Source of the DNA: Pseudoclavibacter sp. AY1F1
GTDB taxonomy: Bacteria > Actinomycetota > Actinomycetes > Actinomycetales > Microbacteriaceae
Direction: 5' to 3'
DNA: 64,000 nt
Assembly: GCF_002931075.1 (NCBI RefSeq)
Contig: NZ_PSTQ01000001.1
Location: forward strand, 1-64,000
Shown piece after piece: positions 9,588 to 18,616 of this stretch. The translations under genes were made by a program, and so were the position numbers. The stretch's first letter is position 1. Every line of letters starts with the position of its first letter. The notes beneath the pieces were generated by a model. That model made no database searches and was not told the DNA's origin. It saw nothing but the letters and a program-made list of their open reading frames with translations.

Positions 9588-10301
9588 CCTGCCGCCCACG
9601 AACGCATTCGGGTCTCGCCCGGGCTCCTACGCGATCGGCAAGCGGGAGACACCGGTGCAGACGCCGGATTGGCTGGATGCTGCCTATCAGTCGGAACTCG
9701 CGAGCGTGCGACTCCTGCGCGACCTCGACGCACATCAGTGTTCAGACCTCTACGGTCTCGTGCGCTTCTCCAGCAGCCTCGACCTGCCTGAAACCGCACC
9801 CTGGTCGACGTACGCGCACGTTCTGCAGGAAGAACGCGCGCGAGGTGGCCTCGCCGCCTACCTCGTCTCTCGGATTCCGGAAGTCGCGCCCGTGACCCCC
9901 GCCGTGAAGGCACTGTCCGATGAGTTCCGCGCCTACGCGCACAACACCAGCCTCTCCCGGCTCGCGCTCGTCAACAACAACAACCGCATCGAGCACCAAG
10001 AAGCGGCAGAGCGGACACGATGAACAACGCTCGCGGATACGGCATCCTCCAGTTCGAGCTCAACGGGCCGGCCCGCTCCATCGCCATGGGCAACAAACTG
10101 CGCCGCCAAGACGAGGCAGAGTCAGGCCGCCTCAGCGACGTCCTCCGGACTCCGTTCGCGCGAGCAGAGGAGCTGCGGCAAGCGACGAGAGGCCCCGATC
10201 TCCACAGGTTCGCCAAAGCGTCGACGGGCATTCGTTTTCGGAACGAGCCGCGGGCGCCCGTGCCCGCGACTGACCAGGCGGGAGCATTCGTGTATTGGTA
10301 G
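9588..10301 (+). pseudogene. Truncated, frameshifted duplicate of the 6,959-8,083 gene
   Basis: Homology to the 374-aa gene starts at the position equivalent to 7367 and runs to its 3' end, at roughly 85-90 percent nucleotide identity by eye. The 5' third is missing. A one-base deletion near 10008-10012 shifts the frame just before MNNARGYGILQFELNGPARS, so the copy reads as two pieces (to 10023, then 10020-10301). The tail is altered to end QAGAFVYW instead of HAGASL. Sequence upstream of 9588 is unrelated (helicase debris). This is a recombination scar rather than a working gene, unless the second piece is translated from its own ATG at 10020. Confidence 0.8.
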
Positions 10302-10306
10302 GAGGA

Positions 10307-10414
10307 ATGAATGTGCAGAAACGCTACTGGGTCCAGTTGAACATGGGCACGGGGCCTGAATACTTACGTCGCTTCGGCCCGCTTTCTCACAGCGAGTCAC
10401 ATCTCGGCGAGTAA
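10307..10414 (+). CDS. Short ORF (35 aa) after the duplicate, possible gene remnant
   Basis: The ATG at 10307 overlaps the end of a strong GGAGG sequence, so spacing is tight. The peptide starts MNVQKRYWVQLNMGTGPEYL, which looks like the beginning of a real protein, and stops after 35 codons. It may be the first exon-like stump of a gene that once followed the 374-aa gene copy. No family recognised. Confidence 0.3.
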   Translation: MNVQKRYWVQLNMGTGPEYLRRFGPLSHSESHLGE

Positions 10415-10489
10415 GAAGGATCCGGTGCTGACTAGACGCTCAGCCTTCACGTTTTCATGTCGGGATCATCAGCGGATAACCCTTCGGGG

Positions 10490-11449
10490 TCAAGCCGTGA
10501 TTTCGAAGTCCTCTTTCGACTTGCTTTCGACGGTTTCCGTCGCGAGACTGGTCATGGGGAGGGATTCCTTAGATCCCGGCCCGTTGATTAGTCGGCGCAG
10601 AGCTCTTGCGGAACGGAAACCGGATAGGGGGGCCACGCGACGAATGTCACTGGCTGAGGAAGCAGTACCGTCAAGCAAATCCAACGCAATCTGCAGTCTG
10701 GTTTGGCGAAGCCTCGTCCCCGCCGCGGCTCCGGTGTGCTCGAAGATTCGGTGCAGCTGGGACTTGGAACAATTCAAGGCAAGGGCGAGTTCTGTTGTCG
10801 AGAAATCTGGGTCGCGGGCGTTAGCGGAAATCAGTTGTGCTGCCCTCTCGAACATCGGGTGGCGCGCCTGACTGGGGGAAATGGGCAGCAGCGGTGTGCT
10901 CGATGCGGCAAAGATGAGATGCTCTATGCCCTTTTTCCAAGATTTATAGGACTCCTCGCGGCCTTCGCTGCTCGGCCGTTCGTTGAGCGAGGCCATCACG
11001 CCAGCTTGCAGGATCGGCCAGTATGCCCCTTCCGCGGTCGATACTGCAGTGGAAATGAGCGCTTCCCAACGCGTTCCAGCGAAGCGCGCCGACGGCACGC
11101 CAAAAAAGAGACGCGCGTGGCTTTTTTCGGATGAGATTGTGACTGGATCGGCCGGACCGTGGACGTAGAAGTCTCCAGGCGCCAGAACTCGGCTCAGGAT
11201 TCGAGACTGCAAGTGAACAGTTCCAGTGAGAATGAAGGTCATGAAGGTGAGTCCCGGCGCGCAGGCGCCGGGATTCACAGTAAGTCTCATGGGGGAGTTC
11301 CATAGGCGACCCAGCGTGAACGTTGGTGACCAGATGATGTCGGCGTATACGCGAACGTCTTTGCTTAGGGGCTCCGCGGACCATCCCTGGTCGGCTAGCC
11401 ATGCCAAGGCCTCAGTGCCTTGGAGCATGGTGTTGAATTCGGAACGCAC
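10490..11449 (-). CDS. AraC-family transcriptional regulator
   Basis: GTG start at 11449 with GAAGGA five bases upstream. The 319-residue protein has a cupin-like N-terminal sensing region (about 1-170) and a C-terminal AraC double helix-turn-helix (about 205-290). The latter includes DFSTTELALALNCSKSQLHRIFE and the second-helix region ending in GFRSARALRRLI. The ligand and targets cannot be deduced. GC content at third positions is lower than in the neighbouring operon, and no partner gene adjoins it, so it looks like separately acquired cargo or a moron-type gene in the element. Confidence 0.8.
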   Translation of the reverse strand: MRSEFNTMLQGTEALAWLADQGWSAEPLSKDVRVYADIIWSPTFTLGRLWNSPMRLTVNPGACAPGLTFMTFILTGTVHLQSRILSRVLAPGDFYVHGPADPVTISSEKSHARLFFGVPSARFAGTRWEALISTAVSTAEGAYWPILQAGVMASLNERPSSEGREESYKSWKKGIEHLIFAASSTPLLPISPSQARHPMFERAAQLISANARDPDFSTTELALALNCSKSQLHRIFEHTGAAAGTRLRQTRLQIALDLLDGTASSASDIRRVAPLSGFRSARALRRLINGPGSKESLPMTSLATETVESKSKEDFEITA

Positions 11450-11740
11450 AAGCTTCCTTCGGGGTGGGGAGATGGAAACTAAACCAGAGAGGGGGGAGAG
11501 GCAGCGCGTGACGTGGGGAGCGCCCAGCTGTCAGAGAAATCTTCGCTGATCGACGAGTTGGATGCGGCCTCTTTGGGAAAAAACTGCAGATTTTTGAATG
11601 ATTTTGGATGTTTTGGCCCAGATCAGTACCACATTTGCACGTAGATGGCAATCCTAGCGGCGTGATGGGCTCGTGAGCAGTAGTGTGCTGGCTGCAGGCG
11701 TGCCTCGCCGGGGGCGGTTGTCTGGGGTCATTATTCAAGA
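11450..11740. other. Intergenic region, AT-richer than surroundings
   Basis: Upstream of the AraC gene and of the 11,741 ORF. It contains an A/T-rich patch at about 11575-11615 in an otherwise GC-rich element, a plausible divergent promoter region. No convincing gene seen. Confidence 0.5.
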
Positions 11741-12256
11741 TTGGGTGTCATCATTCCGTATCCGCTCTTTGCGCATGGCCGACTGACTTGGTCTGCGGAC
11801 GTGGCAATTTTCGCGCCGGGGATGCGTGAGATTGAGACCTCAGTGTTGAGTCTTCAACTCCGGGTGGGGCCCTCAGCTTCAGCTGTAAAGATGAATTCGA
11901 AGTGGGATGACGGCGTCGGGATTGTGGTTGCTGGAGACGGGACCAACGCCGGTCGCTCCATTGGGCCCCGGAGCTGGTTTCGGCTTCTGTCAAGAACGTC
12001 GCCAACTATGGGGAACGAAAGTGCAGTGATGCTCGTCCAGTGGCGACATGAATCCCCTGGCGTTGCGCTTGAGTCCATCACGAAGGAAGATCAGGGTAGT
12101 GTGCTGCCCTCAGAGTGGGCAGCGCTGGTTTCTACCGTGATGGCTTCGTTCGACGTCGTGCTGCCTGTCGGAGATGGCCGCGAGCATTGGGAGATCTCGA
12201 TCCTCGAACTCACGAAGTCAGCGTTGTTGTCGAGTAACAGATCCGGGCGTGGATAG
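11741..12256 (+). CDS. Unknown protein (171 aa), TTG start
   Basis: The frame gives a protein-like sequence with beta-strand-like alternation (for example SVLSLQLRVGPSASAVKMNS and GIVVAGDGTNAGRSIGPRSW) and no competing frame of similar quality. The only start near the 5' end is TTG at 11741 with no strong ribosome-binding site, so the true start is uncertain. No signal peptide, membrane helix or known motif. Base composition is lower in GC than the conjugation genes, suggesting cargo. Confidence 0.45.
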   Translation: MGVIIPYPLFAHGRLTWSADVAIFAPGMREIETSVLSLQLRVGPSASAVKMNSKWDDGVGIVVAGDGTNAGRSIGPRSWFRLLSRTSPTMGNESAVMLVQWRHESPGVALESITKEDQGSVLPSEWAALVSTVMASFDVVLPVGDGREHWEISILELTKSALLSSNRSGRG

Positions 12257-12841
12257 CTAGGCTTCTCGTCGAGCTTCTGCCCTACTCTGGCGGGGCGTCG
12301 GGGGCGGCGGTTAGGTGGCGTTAGTTTGCCGTGCGTGTGCCGATGGTCCTCGTCTTCTGTCCAAGTTTGCGTGTCCGAAGCGCCGGGAAGCTTCTCGAGA
12401 TGTACCGTCGCCGTCCGAAAAGAGATTCTCTGACACGGGAAGCGAGCAAAGGCCGGTCCTCTGCGGGATGTCGGGGGAGAATGCCGAAGACCACGGGCCG
12501 CCCGGAGTACGGCGTCGTAGTGGCTCCCGTGGGAGATCTCGGACCGTCCAAGTGGCTCGAGCATCAGGCTGCACGCTGGTTCGGCTTCTTCGCGCAGCCC
12601 ACTTCAGGTGAGACCTGGTAGCCAACGCGAACGCGAAGATCCCATGACGGCGTTCACTGGAGGCTCGCTCGACGAGTGCGATCGGCCGATTGCACCGAGC
12701 GAGGGGGGAGATCCGACACGGTGCCAGGGTGAGCGACACGATGATGTCGCGATTCTGTCATCTCTGGTCTGTGCCCAGGGCTGGAATCCGCGCGAGTTTC
12801 CCGCGTCGCACGTATTCCAGCCCCGTAGGCCGGGGTAACCG
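12257..12841. other. Gene-poor stretch without a convincing gene
   Basis: Several open frames exist on both strands but none has protein-like composition and a good start. The stretch holds an inverted repeat CTGGAAT/ATTCCAG (12781-12787 and 12814-12820). A small hairpin at 12821-12835 sits right after the stop of the minus-strand glycine-rich gene and may act as its terminator. Confidence 0.5.
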
Positions 12842-13828
12842 CTACCAGGTTAGTTTCACTGTGGCCACAGGCAAGGGCGGAAGGGAATCTGTTGCCGAGT
12901 AGGTGCCGATTGCGCCAGGTAGCGTGGCCGCACCCTTGATAAAGCTCGACCCGGCACCACCGCCCGACCCGACAGTGTTGCCTGGGTTGTTGACTGGATC
13001 TGGCCTCCACGCTGAGCCGCCGCCGCCGCCGGTGTAACCGCCGCCGCCGCCGCCGCCACCACCCGCAAACTGTCCGTTGGAGCCACCGACGCCGCCGTTA
13101 CCGGCGGGCGCGTTACCTCCGGTCTGACCGCTCTGGCCGTTGCTCGACACCTGGCCTCCGACTCCTCCGGTCGCGCCTCCTCCGAGACCGCCGGACGTGG
13201 TCTGGTTGCCGATGCGGCCACCCGTTCCGCCCCCAGCGTTCAGCTGTCCGCTACCCCCGGTACCGGCGGCTGTGGGCGTGACGCTGCCGCTGCCGTTCGC
13301 GCCGCCGCCGCCACCGCCAGCGACCACCAGTAGGGTCGATCCGATTCGTATGGCGCTGGAGCCGCCCCCATCGCCTCCGTCCCGAACTCCCGAGCGCAGA
13401 CCGCCGGCTCCCCCGAAGCTCCAGCCACTGCTCGCGCTTGCACCCGTGGTTCCACGACCTTGACCCCGGCCCCCCACCCAGTATTCGAGGACGTGCGGGG
13501 TGGGGGATGCAACGAGAGTAATTGTGCCTCTGATGATCGCGCCGCTTCCCGCATAGCCACCGGCGTCGCCACCACCACCACCAATTAGCGCGTAGTCGAT
13601 CTTGGTGACGCAGCCTGGAATCTGGACGGTCCGTGCGATGTTGCCCGTGGAGCGCGTCGAGTTCTCAAACGATCCGTGCTCGTTGCAAGTACTGGCAGCA
13701 GCGAATGGAGTGCTGACAGCACTTGCGATGACTGGCACAGTCCATGCTGCCCCAGTAACGAGAGTGCGGCGCCCAACTCGTGCCGTCGAGTTCCTGATAC
13801 TCGTGTGCTCGTGGTTCTCTTCCTGCAT
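12842..13828 (-). CDS. Tat-exported glycine-rich surface protein
   Basis: A 328-residue protein. The N-terminus has a twin-arginine signal (VGRRTLVTGAAWTVPVIAS, about residues 18-36) with an Ala-rich cleavage region near 45, so it should be exported folded through Tat. The mature part contains IDYALIGGGGG, LEYWVGGRGQ and LLVVAGGGGGG, the pattern of the Gly_rich (PF12810-like) beta-sandwich domain. It is followed by long Gly/Asn/Thr-rich stretches from about 150 to 300. There is no sortase signal or C-terminal membrane helix. Probably a cell-wall-associated or released surface protein; function unknown. It stands alone, next to gene-poor DNA. Confidence 0.75.
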   Translation of the reverse strand: MQEENHEHTSIRNSTARVGRRTLVTGAAWTVPVIASAVSTPFAAASTCNEHGSFENSTRSTGNIARTVQIPGCVTKIDYALIGGGGGDAGGYAGSGAIIRGTITLVASPTPHVLEYWVGGRGQGRGTTGASASSGWSFGGAGGLRSGVRDGGDGGGSSAIRIGSTLLVVAGGGGGGANGSGSVTPTAAGTGGSGQLNAGGGTGGRIGNQTTSGGLGGGATGGVGGQVSSNGQSGQTGGNAPAGNGGVGGSNGQFAGGGGGGGGGYTGGGGGSAWRPDPVNNPGNTVGSGGGAGSSFIKGAATLPGAIGTYSATDSLPPLPVATVKLTW

Positions 13829-14834
13829 GTTGCTCCTCGGATCCTAGTCGTGCCCGCGCGGTCCATCCGAAAACGATCAATCAGCGTTCTTGCGCGGGAA
13901 GCCGTCGATTCAAGCTAGGTCGCAGGCGTACGTGGATAGGCGATTCTGGGACGTATACGCACCTTTTCGGCCTCTTCTTGCCGGAGGCGGAGATGTCGAG
14001 CTGCCCTGGTGCCGGACTACGGGCGAGGTCGATTCCACACCGGCCCCTTCATCGGTACAACTCCAGTTTCGGACGGCCGCGGCTGTGTGCCTTGCAGACG
14101 AGTCATGCCCGATCTGAGCGGGGGCAGCTGTGGCGAAAAGTCCCGGCTTCTCACAACTCTGTTCCAGGGTCCGCCTCGAATGCCGCTGATCTCGGGGGTA
14201 TGTGTTTCTCTAGTTCCCGGGCCAGCAGCCGGTCGTGCATCTGGGGAGTTCACGACTTCTCCTCGCGACGCTTAGCCGTTGCGATATCGCTCGCTGTGTC
14301 CCGCCCCTCGTGGAAGGTTCCCCCTTCACGAGGGGCATTTCATTGTCTGAGTCGATCCGGTCGCTCCTGCAGGTCTTGGTATCGACTGGATCGGGTCAAC
14401 GGTCGCTGTATTTGCTAGGGCAGGGGTCCTGGGGGTCGCGGGCTGGCGCTTTGAAGTGGGCAGCAGCGTGGTTGGACCGCCTGAAAGGCTGGCGACACTC
14501 ATGGCACAAACGTTCCCTCGACCGCGTGCAAACGTGGAGTACACCGCTCGTGTTCCCTGCGTCCGGACGTGATCGGATGGAGCCCGAGGTGAGCAGACGG
14601 CAAGCGCCTCTGGCGCGTGTAATGGCTCCCCGCCGCCCCTGGATATGTGAGGTGCGGCGAGCAGATAGAACGGAACAGTCTCAAGGCGAAGCGCTTTCGG
14701 GGCTCCGCTCGATCGTCGGGGCGGAGAACGGGCCAGCGCTGAATCCTGCGCTTTGTTGGACCTCGATCTGATCCAGCTGGGTCAGTGCTGGTGACCATGT
14801 ATCTGGGGAGTTGGATCCCCCATGCGGCCAGTAC
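13829..14834. other. One-kilobase gene-poor region
   Basis: No frame has both a start and convincing protein-like composition. One plus-strand frame at about 14351-14565 reads protein-like (IDWIGSTVAVFARAGVLGV and on) but follows a stop and has no start codon, so it may be a gene remnant. A hairpin at 14303-14336 is described separately. Confidence 0.5.
14303..14336. terminator. Hairpin with 14-bp stem and one bulge
   Basis: Arms 14303-14317 and 14323-14336 pair (GCCCCTCGTG-GAAGG with CCTTCACGAGGGGC) with one unpaired G. It stands in gene-poor DNA, so what it terminates is unclear; possibly a lost gene. Confidence 0.5.
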
Positions 14835-17800
14835 TCACGTCTTGAGTTCGGATGACCCTCGTGGCCCTTGGTCCAAGACCGCGCGGTTGACGTGAGCGGC
14901 ATGGACATCGACGGGTCGCGCGCCAACGCCTCGGTGTTGTCGCGTTTCCAGAGCACGTTCCTGGTTCTCTCTGGTCGACGTACCCGCGTCAATCAGACGC
15001 TCACGGGTAACGCGTTCAGCGTGGATCATGTCGAGCCTGCGTAGCGCTGGCATCGAGGCCTTCGTCGCTTCACGTTCGAGCCCGCGTGCTTCGTTCACCT
15101 GGACCTGGAGGGCATCGATGTCCGCAAACTCCGGTCCCTCGCAGCGGCGCTTGTCTGCGTTCGCGTCGTTGCGGGTCTGACGGAGCTGCCGCAGCTCGAC
15201 TTCGAGGCGGTCGGCAGTGTCCTTGATGGCCTGCAGCTCCGCGTGCGTGTGCGCCGGGAGGATCTGCGCCTCGGCGGCGTCGAGGTCGAGCAGGTGCCCC
15301 GCGGGCCGCTGCTGCCAAGGCGCGGGCGCAAAGACACCTTCGCGGGCCGAGATCCCGAGCTCGCGGTGCAGCGCCCGGTAGTTGTCGTGCAGGTTGGCTT
15401 CGAGGTCGCCGCGGCGCAGCGACTCCACGAGCTGCCGTTCCGCGGTGGCGTCGTCGCTCGCGACGAGGAATGCTTCATTGACGCGTTTCCCGCGGGTGAG
15501 CCCGACGTAGAGGCCGGCGGCGTCGACGCCGGGGCCGACGATGGAGCCGTGGACGGTTTCGCCCTGGATGCCGTGGATCGTGGATGCGTAGGCGAGGGCG
15601 AGCTTGTCGGCCGCGTAGTCCGCGTCGACCGTGGTGGTGAGTCCCTTCTGATCGACGGACTCGAGGAGCAGCTTCCCGGACAGTGTCTTCTTGCGGACGG
15701 TCCACACCTGACGGTTCTCTACGTTCTGGTCGCTGTCGTTCTGCCGGGTTTGCACGACGTCGCCCGCGTAGATGACCGACCCGTCCGTGGTGCTGGACAG
15801 GACCTTGCCGGTTACCTGTCCGCGGACGATGCGTTCTTCTTGGATGAGGTCGTTGAGGGTGACCGCTTCCTCGTTCGTGGCCACACACAACGCGGCCCGG
15901 TCCTTGTGTCCGGCCAACTCTAGGTAGCGGTCACGCATGGCCGCGTGCAGCTCGGTCATGTTGGCCGCTGTCCGGACGTGACCTGTGGTCACGAGCTCGT
16001 GCGCCACCGCGTCCGGCCCGTCGCCTGACCGCATGCGCAGCGTCAGGTCCGCGTAGGCCGTGTCCGTCTCGCCGTCTCCGGTGCGGAAGCGGTGCACGGA
16101 TTCGAGATCGACGTGCGTGTCCGCGTAGCGCTGGCCGAGCGCCATCGCCCCGGTGTGGCCGACCGGGTTCACCTGGGCGGGATCCCCGACGAGCGCGATC
16201 CCGGCGCCCGTCTCGGCAGTCACCTGGAGCAGCGCGTGCATGGTGTGGAGGTCGACCATGCCCGCCTCGTCCACGACGATGCGCGTCTTCCGGCCAACGA
16301 CGGCGCTGTCCTTCGGTCCCCGGTAGGCGTGGCCGTCTTTGGACATGGGGTCTTTCTGGCCGATGGCCAGGCGCTGCCAGACTGGCCGTCCCGTGTCTTT
16401 GTCCGCGCTCCACCGGAACCCGTACTGGAACAGCAGCGCGTGCAGGCTGGTCGCGTCAGCTCCCGTCTCGCGTCCGGCCACGGACGACGCCTTCTTCGTC
16501 GGCGCGACGATGAGCACCTTCCGGCCCTGGCCGGACAGGGACGCCCTGGCCACCTTCAGCATGGTCGTCTTGCCCGCACCCGCGGGGCCGATGACCGTGA
16601 CCAGGCGCGACGAACCAGCGATCGCGCACGCTGCCGCGGTCTGCTGCTCGTCCAGGCCGTGCTCGCCGCCGATCTTCGTGTTGCTGGCGAGCTGGGCGAT
16701 GAGGTGCGTCGCCACGTTCTTCCCGCGCTTCGCCTGCGCCCGCATGCCCTCATCGACGTCGCGCTTCAGCGCGGCGGTTTCGGCCAGCATGTACCGGCCA
16801 ACCCCACCCGGCACGTCGATGGTGTCCGCTGCCAAATCGATCAGGTAGTGGCCGCGTGCCCGGTCGAGGGCAGCGTCCACCGCGGACGCGAGCACGTCGC
16901 GATCGCCGGTGGACACGACGCGAGCGACCGCGCGGACCGCGCCCGCGCGCAGCGTGAAGTCCGAGAACCGGCCACTTGACGAGGTGGACCGGGAGTCGGC
17001 GTCCGCGATGGCCAGCCTGGCCACGCGGTCAATGTCCGCCCCGGACACGCGGACAGCCCGGTCAGTGACCGGGGGAGTGACCGGCTTCCCCTGCTTCAGC
17101 AGGGCCGGGTCGAGGTCAGTGAGCTCGCGGCGGACACTGTCCGCCCAATCCTCCTCGGACACCATGTCCGGCTTCTCGGGACGTCCGACCGCCCACGCGC
17201 GCCGATCAATGGCCATCTCGTCATTGACCGTCGGCTCCTGTCCGGGGTGGTCAGCCTGCCACTCGGCCAGGAAGCGGGCCTTGGCCGCTTCGATCTGGTT
17301 TGACCGCTTCGAGAACGCCCGGACAAGATGCTGGAGCTGCGAGATCTCACCCGTGGCCGGGTCGATCGTGAAGCCCTTGGCCGCGAGCGTGGCCACCCAT
17401 TCGGTGTCCGTGGCCGCGGCCAGCTGGCCTTCGGCGTTGACAAGGGTTTGAAAGCGCAGCATTGTCCGGGAGTCGAGGTTTGACCAGCGGCCATCCTGGC
17501 CGAGGACACGGGCGTTCAACCACATGTGGGTGTGGGCGTGCGGGTCGAGGGAGCGGGAGCGGGCGTGCTTCAGCTCGACGACCTCGATCTGCGCGAGGTC
17601 CATGCTGATGCGGCCTTGCGCGCCGCGGCGCGAGTTCAGCTCCGTGCGCCACATGTCGATCGTGCGATAGCGGATCCGCTCCTGCAGAGCGTCGAACGCG
17701 GCAGCGATCTCCGGGTCCAGCAGTGCCGCGAGCGACAGCGTTTTCGGTGCGTTCACGGTCGCATCGAACAGCAGATCCGCATCTGGGCCCTGCATCTGGT

Positions 17801-18068
17801 AGCCGCGGTGCACGCCCGTGGCCGGGTCGCTGCCCGCGACCCACGCTTTCAGCTGCTCCACGCCCAGCTCGTCGGCGGCGATGCCCGCTTCGGTGGCGGT
17901 GAAGCGGGTCACGGTCGATCCCGCGTGGGCATACCCGATCGCGGCGTCGACCGACGCGAGCCGATCGGCTCGAGCGCCGTCGCAGACGCCGTCGAAGGCG
18001 TAGTGGACCGCGGCTCGCAGGCCATGGCCTGCGACGCCCCGCTTCCATCTCGCTACTCCGCCGCGCAC
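14835..18068 (-). CDS. MobF (TrwC/TraA-type) conjugative relaxase-helicase
   Basis: About 1,077 residues from the GTG at 18068. That start was chosen because VRGGV resembles the N-termini of actinobacterial MobF relaxases; the frame stays open further upstream. The relaxase domain has a three-histidine metal site (His 177, 179, 181 in PHAHTHMW). The SF1B helicase has Walker A GPAGAGKTTML (about residue 493), Walker B VVDEAGM, LVGDPAQVNPVG, ASTIHGIQGETVHG and YVGLTRGK. It nicks DNA at oriT and unwinds the transferred strand. The C-terminus carries ARPVDVHAAH, matching the tail of the methylase-helicase. The nicking tyrosine could not be assigned with certainty because the N-terminus is divergent. 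Confidence 0.9.
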   Translation of the reverse strand: MRGGVARWKRGVAGHGLRAAVHYAFDGVCDGARADRLASVDAAIGYAHAGSTVTRFTATEAGIAADELGVEQLKAWVAGSDPATGVHRGYQMQGPDADLLFDATVNAPKTLSLAALLDPEIAAAFDALQERIRYRTIDMWRTELNSRRGAQGRISMDLAQIEVVELKHARSRSLDPHAHTHMWLNARVLGQDGRWSNLDSRTMLRFQTLVNAEGQLAAATDTEWVATLAAKGFTIDPATGEISQLQHLVRAFSKRSNQIEAAKARFLAEWQADHPGQEPTVNDEMAIDRRAWAVGRPEKPDMVSEEDWADSVRRELTDLDPALLKQGKPVTPPVTDRAVRVSGADIDRVARLAIADADSRSTSSSGRFSDFTLRAGAVRAVARVVSTGDRDVLASAVDAALDRARGHYLIDLAADTIDVPGGVGRYMLAETAALKRDVDEGMRAQAKRGKNVATHLIAQLASNTKIGGEHGLDEQQTAAACAIAGSSRLVTVIGPAGAGKTTMLKVARASLSGQGRKVLIVAPTKKASSVAGRETGADATSLHALLFQYGFRWSADKDTGRPVWQRLAIGQKDPMSKDGHAYRGPKDSAVVGRKTRIVVDEAGMVDLHTMHALLQVTAETGAGIALVGDPAQVNPVGHTGAMALGQRYADTHVDLESVHRFRTGDGETDTAYADLTLRMRSGDGPDAVAHELVTTGHVRTAANMTELHAAMRDRYLELAGHKDRAALCVATNEEAVTLNDLIQEERIVRGQVTGKVLSSTTDGSVIYAGDVVQTRQNDSDQNVENRQVWTVRKKTLSGKLLLESVDQKGLTTTVDADYAADKLALAYASTIHGIQGETVHGSIVGPGVDAAGLYVGLTRGKRVNEAFLVASDDATAERQLVESLRRGDLEANLHDNYRALHRELGISAREGVFAPAPWQQRPAGHLLDLDAAEAQILPAHTHAELQAIKDTADRLEVELRQLRQTRNDANADKRRCEGPEFADIDALQVQVNEARGLEREATKASMPALRRLDMIHAERVTRERLIDAGTSTRENQERALETRQHRGVGARPVDVHAAHVNRAVLDQGPRGSSELKT

Positions 18069-18436
18069 GCACTGAGCGTAGCCCACACTAAAAGTGCCTG
18101 CGTGCCCTACATCCCTTCTCTCTTCGTGTCCGTCACCTTCCCTCCTCCTAGTTCCCTCGTCCTCTTCACTCCTTCCTCCCTGATTTCGTCGTTCCTCGTT
18201 CTCTCTCGTCGTTCCCATTCGTTCGCTGCTCTTGCTTCCTGGTGTCCTCTCCGCGTGACTTTGACCGTTCATGTCTCGACGTGAATCGAGGCGGTTCGGG
18301 CGTCGGTGACGCGTTCCGACCGAGTCGACGCATAGGAGGGGAGGGAGAGCGCAGGGCTCGTCCTCCGGGAACGCCCAGCGCCGACCCGGGAATACCGTCG
18401 GGCGCGGCAATGCGGCCCGGCGAGGAGAGGTCAGTC
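18069..18436. other. Divergent upstream region of the relaxase with a long polypyrimidine tract
   Basis: From about 18105 to 18250 the plus strand is overwhelmingly C and T, so the relaxase coding strand reads mostly A and G here. The relaxase frame is open through it, giving a low-complexity Arg/Glu/Gly-rich sequence that I take as untranslated leader. The rest of the stretch contains the presumed divergent promoters for the relaxase and the 59-aa gene. Confidence 0.5.
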
Positions 18437-18616
18437 GTGACACGCACGAACCGCACCGCAGCGAACGAGCTCCGCAAGCTCGACCAGCAGTGGGCAGCCG
18501 AGGAACATCAGGCGCTCGTCGCCTGGTTCACGAGATACCCGGACACGGCCGCAGGGGAGCTTCTCGAGCTCAAGGGATACCTGTCCACCCTCGACCTCCG
18601 GTCGGTCCGCCGCTAG
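18437..18616 (+). CDS. Small helical protein (59 aa) divergent from the relaxase
   Basis: GTG start at 18437 preceded by GGAGAGG at a good distance. The product (RTAANELRKLDQQWAAEEHQ followed by a second amphipathic helix) is short, charged and helical. No known family. Its position beside the relaxase promoter and candidate oriT would suit a small accessory or regulatory protein, but that is inference from location only. Confidence 0.6.
   Translation: MTRTNRTAANELRKLDQQWAAEEHQALVAWFTRYPDTAAGELLELKGYLSTLDLRSVRR

Noticed and set aside
12311-12739. Minus-strand 142-residue ORF in the gene-poor stretch
   Set aside because: No protein-like hydrophobic pattern, no ribosome-binding site, and several competing frames of equal quality.
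12856-13584. Several frames overlapping the glycine-rich gene on both strands
   Set aside because: They mirror GGx codon repeats and have Pro/Arg/Ala-only composition.
18069-18443. Relaxase extended to the ATG at 18443
   Set aside because: The added 125 residues are low-complexity, cross the purine-rich leader and overlap the divergent gene; related relaxases start near MRGG.
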